Source: Enterobacteriaceae bacterium LSJC7
GTDB taxonomy: Bacteria > Pseudomonadota > Gammaproteobacteria > Enterobacterales > Enterobacteriaceae
Direction: 5' to 3'
NCBI GenBank assembly: GCA_000302695.1
Contig: AMFN01000002.1
Location: 124,001 to 188,000, forward strand
Length of the DNA stretch: 64,000 nucleotides
The translations under genes were made by a program, and so were the position numbers. A model generated the notes under the pieces. The model saw only the letters and a program-made list of their open reading frames with translations. It did not search any database and was not told where the DNA came from. Positions 60,144 to 64,000 of this stretch are shown here, one piece after another; position 1 is the stretch's first letter, and every line of letters starts with the position of its first letter.

Positions 60144-60611
60144 CTACTCTTTCTCGGCAATGTACGGGTCAGCGTACCCAAGAGCAAGCATTATCTCTGT
60201 TTCCAGCGCTTCCATCTCTTCGGCTTCGTCATCTTCGATATGGTCATAACCCAGCAGATGCAGGCTGCCGTGCACCACCATGTGCGCCCAGTGAGCCTCA
60301 AGCGGCTTGCCTTGCTCCTGCGCTTCCTGCTCCACGACCTGGCGACAAATCACCAGGTCGCCTAACAGCGGCAGTTCAATGCCCGGCGGGGCTTCAAACG
60401 GAAAGGAGAGCACGTTGGTGGACTTGTCTTTGCCACGATACGTCAGGTTCAGTTCATGGCTTTCTGGCTCATCAACCAGGCGTACTGTGACTTCGGCGTC
60501 TTCCTGAAACGGAATAACCGCCGCATCAAGCCAGCGCTGAAACAGCGCTTCTTCAGGAAGCCCGGCTTCGCTTTCGCAGGCCAGTTGTAAATCAAGAATC
60601 ACCTGGCTCAT
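60144..60611 (-). CDS. ybeY: endoribonuclease YbeY
   Basis: YbeY is a zinc endoribonuclease for 16S rRNA maturation and 70S quality control. The 155-residue protein has the metal motif [11 protein letters not shown] near 114-124 and the upstream [15 protein letters not shown]. Its start overlaps the ybeZ stop by four bases. Confidence 0.95.
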   Translation of the reverse strand: MSQVILDLQLACESEAGLPEEALFQRWLDAAVIPFQEDAEVTVRLVDEPESHELNLTYRGKDKSTNVLSFPFEAPPGIELPLLGDLVICRQVVEQEAQEQGKPLEAHWAHMVVHGSLHLLGYDHIEDDEAEEMEALETEIMLALGYADPYIAEKE

Positions 60612-61663
60612 TTGCTCTCCTGGGTACTGTCGGCCATTGCCTCGCGCTTACGTTCAGCGGTCACTTCGGCTCTGCGCTTCTGGTCTGCCGCTTCCCACGC
60701 CTCATAGGCGGTGACGATACGGGCCACCACCGGGTGGCGCACCACGTCTTCGCTGTGGAAGAAGTTGAAGCTGATTTCTTCAACGTTAGCCAGCACTTCA
60801 ATGGCATGGCGCAGACCTGATTTGGTGCTGCGCGGCAGGTCAATCTGGGTGATGTCGCCGGTAATCACCGCTTTGGAGTTAAAACCAATGCGGGTAAGGA
60901 ACATTTTCATCTGCTCGATGGTGGTGTTCTGGCTTTCATCGAGAATGATAAAGGCATCGTTGAGCGTGCGCCCACGCATGTAGGCAAGCGGAGCTACTTC
61001 AATCACGTTGCGCTCAATGAGTTTTTCAACGCGCTCAAAGCCCAGCATTTCAAACAGGGCGTCATAGAGCGGGCGCAGGTACGGGTCCACCTTCTGGCTC
61101 AGGTCGCCTGGCAGAAAACCGAGTTTTTCACCGGCTTCCACCGCCGGGCGGGTGAGCAGAATGCGGCGAATTTCCTGGCGCTCCAGCGCGTCTACCGCCG
61201 CCGCCACCGCAAGATAGGTTTTACCGGTCCCCGCTGGGCCAACCCCGAAGGTGATGTCATGGTCGAGGATATGGGCAATGTACTGCGCCTGGTTTGGCGT
61301 GCGCGGTTTGATGACGCCACGTTTGGTCTTGATGTTGACCGCTTTGCCGTAGTCAGGAATGCTTTCTGCCGCCTGCTCCAGCACGCGGAACTCTTTAATG
61401 GCGAGGTGGATTTGCTCAGGGTCGATATCCTGCGTTTGCCCGCGCATCGGCGCGGTATCAACGTACAGATGGCGCAAAATATCTGTGGCGGCACTGACGC
61501 TAAGCTGCCGTCCGGTGAGTTTAAAGTGGTTATCACGGCGGCTGATTTCAATGCCCAGCCGACGCTCCAGCTGTTTGATGTTGTCATCAAACGGTCCGCA
61601 CAGGCTCAACAGACGGGCGTTGTCCGCTGGCTCCAGGGTGATTTCACGAGTTTCGATATTCAA
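60608..61663 (-). CDS. ybeZ: PhoH-like ATPase YbeZ
   Basis: YbeZ is a PhoH-family NTPase that interacts with YbeY and is thought to act as an RNA helicase partner in rRNA processing. The 351-residue protein has Walker [14 protein letters not shown] near 140 and Walker [12 protein letters not shown] near 242. [18 protein letters not shown] is a longer-family N-terminus as in E. coli. It is followed by ybeY, corC and lnt in one reverse run. Confidence 0.94.
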   Translation of the reverse strand: MNIETREITLEPADNARLLSLCGPFDDNIKQLERRLGIEISRRDNHFKLTGRQLSVSAATDILRHLYVDTAPMRGQTQDIDPEQIHLAIKEFRVLEQAAESIPDYGKAVNIKTKRGVIKPRTPNQAQYIAHILDHDITFGVGPAGTGKTYLAVAAAVDALERQEIRRILLTRPAVEAGEKLGFLPGDLSQKVDPYLRPLYDALFEMLGFERVEKLIERNVIEVAPLAYMRGRTLNDAFIILDESQNTTIEQMKMFLTRIGFNSKAVITGDITQIDLPRSTKSGLRHAIEVLANVEEISFNFFHSEDVVRHPVVARIVTAYEAWEAADQKRRAEVTAERKREAMADSTQESK

Positions 61664-61797
61664 ACGGGTCCTCTTTACCTCTTGCAGGGGCTTTCAGATG
61701 AATAATAGCGCCTGACGCTCAGGTCTCACGACGAATTTGACGGTAAAAGATCAATATCTGGGCGGTGGTCCAGGAATGCAAGTCTTACGACTGCAAA

Positions 61798-61832
61798 CGC
61801 CAGCGGCCCGTGCGAAGCGCGTTCCGCTGGCG
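61798..61832 (-). terminator. hairpin after miaB
   Basis: CGCCAGCGG and CCGCTGGCG form a 9-bp stem whose 17-base loop has an inner GCG/CGC pairing. The following reverse-strand sequence is only TTTGC, so it is a weak candidate terminator. Confidence 0.45.
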
Positions 61833-61843
61833 GGGAAGGGGCA

Positions 61844-63268
61844 TCAGGGCTGATAGATTCCAACGCCGATGTCGTTCTCTTTGCGGGTGCGGGCAATAAC
61901 CGATTGCGGCGACTCGGTGACGCGCAGGCCCATTTCGTCCTCGGTACGTACCACTTTACCGCGCAGCGAGTTCGGGAAGACATCGACGATTTCGACATCC
62001 ACGAATTTGCCAATCATATCCGGCGAGCCTTCAAAGTTAACCACGCGGTTATTCTCGGTGCGTCCTGACAGTTCCATAATGCTCTTACGTGACGTGCCTT
62101 CCACCAGAATGCGCTGGGTGGTGCCGAGCATACGGCGGCTCCAGGCCATCGCCTGCTGGTTGATACGCTCCTGCAAAATGTACAGGCGCTGCTTTTTCTC
62201 TTCTTCTGCAACGTCGTCCACCATATCGGCAGCCGGCGTACCGGGGCGCGCAGAGAAGATAAAGCTAAAGCTCATATCGAAATTCACATCAGCGATGAGC
62301 TTCATGGTCTGCTCAAAGTCCTGGGTGGTTTCACCCGGGAAGCCAACGATAAAGTCAGAGCTAATTTGCAGGTCAGGACGGGCAACCAGCAGCTTGCGGA
62401 TAATCGCTTTGTACTCCAGTGCCGTGTGGGTGCGGCCCATCATGTTCAGCACGCGGTCAGAGCCGCTTTGCACCGGCAGATGCAGGAAGCTTACCAGCTC
62501 CGGCGTATCGCGGTAGACCTCGATGATGTCGTCAGTAAACTCAATCGGGTGGCTGGTGGTAAAGCGAATACGGTCAATGCCGTCAATGGCCGCCACCAGG
62601 CGCAGCAGTTCGGCAAAGGTACAGACGCCGTCATCAAAGGTGGCACCGCGATAGGCGTTAACGTTCTGGCCAAGCAGGTTCACTTCACGCACGCCCTGGG
62701 CGGCAAGCTGGGCGATTTCCAGCAGGACGTCGTCACTCGGACGGCTCACTTCCTCACCGCGAGTGTACGGCACCACGCAGTAGGTGCAGTATTTGTTGCA
62801 GCCTTCCATGATGGAGACGAACGCGGTCGGCCCTTCGGCGCGCGGCTCCGGCAGGCGATCGAATTTCTCGATTTCCGGGAAGCTTACGTCAATCACCGGG
62901 CTGCGCTCGCCGCTGACGCGGTTTATCATCTCCGGCAGGCGGTGTAGCGTTTGTGGCCCAAAAATGATGTCCACATAGCGGGCGCGCTCGCGGATGTGCT
63001 CGCCTTCCTGAGAGGCAACGCAGCCGCCGACGCCAATAATCAGCTCCGGGTTCTTTTCCTTGAGTAATTTCCAGCGACCTAACTGGTGGAACACCTTTTC
63101 CTGGGCCTTCTCACGGATAGAGCAGGTATTAAGCAGCAGGACATCCGCGTCTTCTGCCACCTCGGTCAGAGTGAAACCGTGGGTGGTTTCCAGCAGGTCT
63201 GCCATCTTCGATGAATCGTATTCGTTCATCTGACAGCCCCAGGTTTTGATGTGTAATTTCTTTGTCAT
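61844..63268 (-). CDS. miaB: tRNA-2-methylthio-N6-isopentenyladenosine methylthiotransferase MiaB
   Basis: MiaB adds the 2-methylthio group to i6A37 in tRNAs that read U-starting codons. The 474-residue protein (same length as E. coli) has the UPF0004 cluster domain with Cys in [22 protein letters not shown] and GVGGCVAS. The radical SAM motif CNKYCTYC is near 157 and a C-terminal TRAM domain follows. It diverges from ubiF. Confidence 0.96.
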   Translation of the reverse strand: MTKKLHIKTWGCQMNEYDSSKMADLLETTHGFTLTEVAEDADVLLLNTCSIREKAQEKVFHQLGRWKLLKEKNPELIIGVGGCVASQEGEHIRERARYVDIIFGPQTLHRLPEMINRVSGERSPVIDVSFPEIEKFDRLPEPRAEGPTAFVSIMEGCNKYCTYCVVPYTRGEEVSRPSDDVLLEIAQLAAQGVREVNLLGQNVNAYRGATFDDGVCTFAELLRLVAAIDGIDRIRFTTSHPIEFTDDIIEVYRDTPELVSFLHLPVQSGSDRVLNMMGRTHTALEYKAIIRKLLVARPDLQISSDFIVGFPGETTQDFEQTMKLIADVNFDMSFSFIFSARPGTPAADMVDDVAEEEKKQRLYILQERINQQAMAWSRRMLGTTQRILVEGTSRKSIMELSGRTENNRVVNFEGSPDMIGKFVDVEIVDVFPNSLRGKVVRTEDEMGLRVTESPQSVIARTRKENDIGVGIYQP

Positions 63269-63408
63269 TGGTCTGGCTTACGTCATACAAGGAATGCAGG
63301 GCGCGTATTGTAATGCTTTGGCGGGTTCGTGACCAGTAGAGCGCGCCTGCCGCATGGCGTGAAAAAATCCGGTAAACTGAAGGAACTGCGGATTAAGGAA
63401 AAATGATG

Positions 63409-64000
63409 ATGACAAATCAATCCATTGAGGTGGCTGTTGTTGGCGGTGGAATGGTTGGTGCGGCGGTAGCACTGGGGCTGGCACAGCGCGGATTTCAGGT
63501 GGCGGTGGTGGAGCATGAGGCGCCAGCGGTGTTTGATGCCAGCGTGCCGCCGGACGTGCGGATTTCGGCCATCAGCCGTGCGTCGGTGGATTTGCTGAAA
63601 TCGCTTGGCGTATGGTCCGCGGTACGCGCTATGCGTTGTCATCCCTATCGGCGGCTGGAAACCTGGGAGTGGGAAAACGCCCATGTGGTGTTTGACGCAC
63701 AGGAGCTGAAGCTGCCGGAACTGGGTTTTATGGTTGAGAACGCCGTGTTGCAGCGTGCGCTGTGGCAGGCGCTCCAGGCACATCCGCAGGTGCAACTGCG
63801 CTGCCCGGCAACACTAACGGCCATGCAGGCCAGCGACGAGGGCCACGTGCTGGTGTTCGATAATGGTGACGTGTTACGCGCGCAGCTGGTCGTTGGCGCC
63901 GATGGCGCCAGTTCACGAGTACGCCAATGGGCGGGCATCGGTACTCACGCCTGGCAATACCGTCAGGCATGCATGCTGATTACCGTGCAGTGCGAGAATG
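63409..64000 (+). CDS. ubiF: ubiquinone biosynthesis hydroxylase UbiF, 5' part
   Basis: UbiF is an FAD monooxygenase that hydroxylates the 3-demethoxyubiquinone ring in ubiquinone synthesis. About 197 residues are visible before the window ends. They show the N-terminal FAD motif VAVVGGGMVGAAVALGLA near 8, PDVRISAISRASVDLLKSLGVW and LVVGADGASSRVRQWAGI near 165, matching E. coli UbiF. Three consecutive ATG codons start at 63403. I chose the third (MTNQSIE) for its spacing from AAGGA and its match to E. coli. No premature stop was seen. Confidence 0.92.
   Translation, partial: MTNQSIEVAVVGGGMVGAAVALGLAQRGFQVAVVEHEAPAVFDASVPPDVRISAISRASVDLLKSLGVWSAVRAMRCHPYRRLETWEWENAHVVFDAQELKLPELGFMVENAVLQRALWQALQAHPQVQLRCPATLTAMQASDEGHVLVFDNGDVLRAQLVVGADGASSRVRQWAGIGTHAWQYRQACMLITVQCEN

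Overview
The window is chromosomal DNA from a member of the Enterobacteriaceae. Almost every protein matches its Escherichia coli counterpart in length and motifs, and the gene order is largely that of the E. coli 13-15 minute region. The genus cannot be fixed from the sequence alone. Several local differences from E. coli suggest a relative outside Escherichia.

Positions 1-19880 hold the enterobactin locus: fes-ybdZ-entF forward, fepC-fepG-fepD in reverse, entS forward, fepB in reverse, and entC-entE-entB-entA-entH forward. Three Fur-box-like AT-rich palindromes lie before fes, between fepD and entS, and between fepB and entC. The genes make, export, re-import and hydrolyse enterobactin. Between entF and fepC, where E. 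coli has fepE, lie a BCCT-family (BetT-like) transporter and a DUF2254 membrane protein.

Positions 20073-25388 hold cstA-ybdD followed by a YjiA-type GTPase, then a 720-bp non-coding gap with a palindrome-rich block and eleven tandem copies of an octamer, then ybdL. Positions 25450-33000 hold an MliC-like lipoprotein, an araE-type arabinose symporter outside its E. coli position, ahpC-ahpF, uspG, rnk, and a GntP-family gluconate transporter preceded by two tandem GntR-type operators. Positions 33400-36640 hold a 51-codon gene with a strong ribosome binding site, rna (RNase I) and dcuC. The citrate-fermentation genes found between rna and dcuC in E. coli are absent.

Positions 36640-64000 form a conserved housekeeping block. 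It contains pagP, cspE, an unrecognised 33-codon membrane peptide, crcB, an intact ybeM, tatE, lipA, lipB, ybeD, dacA, rlpA, mrdB, mrdA, rlmH, rsfS, nadD, holA, lptE, leuS, ybeL, gltL-gltK-gltJ-gltI, lnt, corC, ybeY, ybeZ, miaB and the 5' part of ubiF. These serve lipoate metabolism, cell elongation, ribosome silencing, NAD synthesis, LPS assembly, glutamate/aspartate uptake, lipoprotein acylation, and rRNA and tRNA maturation. A sigma-54-type promoter with an NtrC-like palindrome precedes gltI.

No rRNA, tRNA, CRISPR array, transposase or prophage gene was seen. Nothing in the window is clearly an undescribed multi-gene system. The least explained parts are the transporter/DUF2254 insertion, the 23.6-24.0 kb repeat region and the two small genes.
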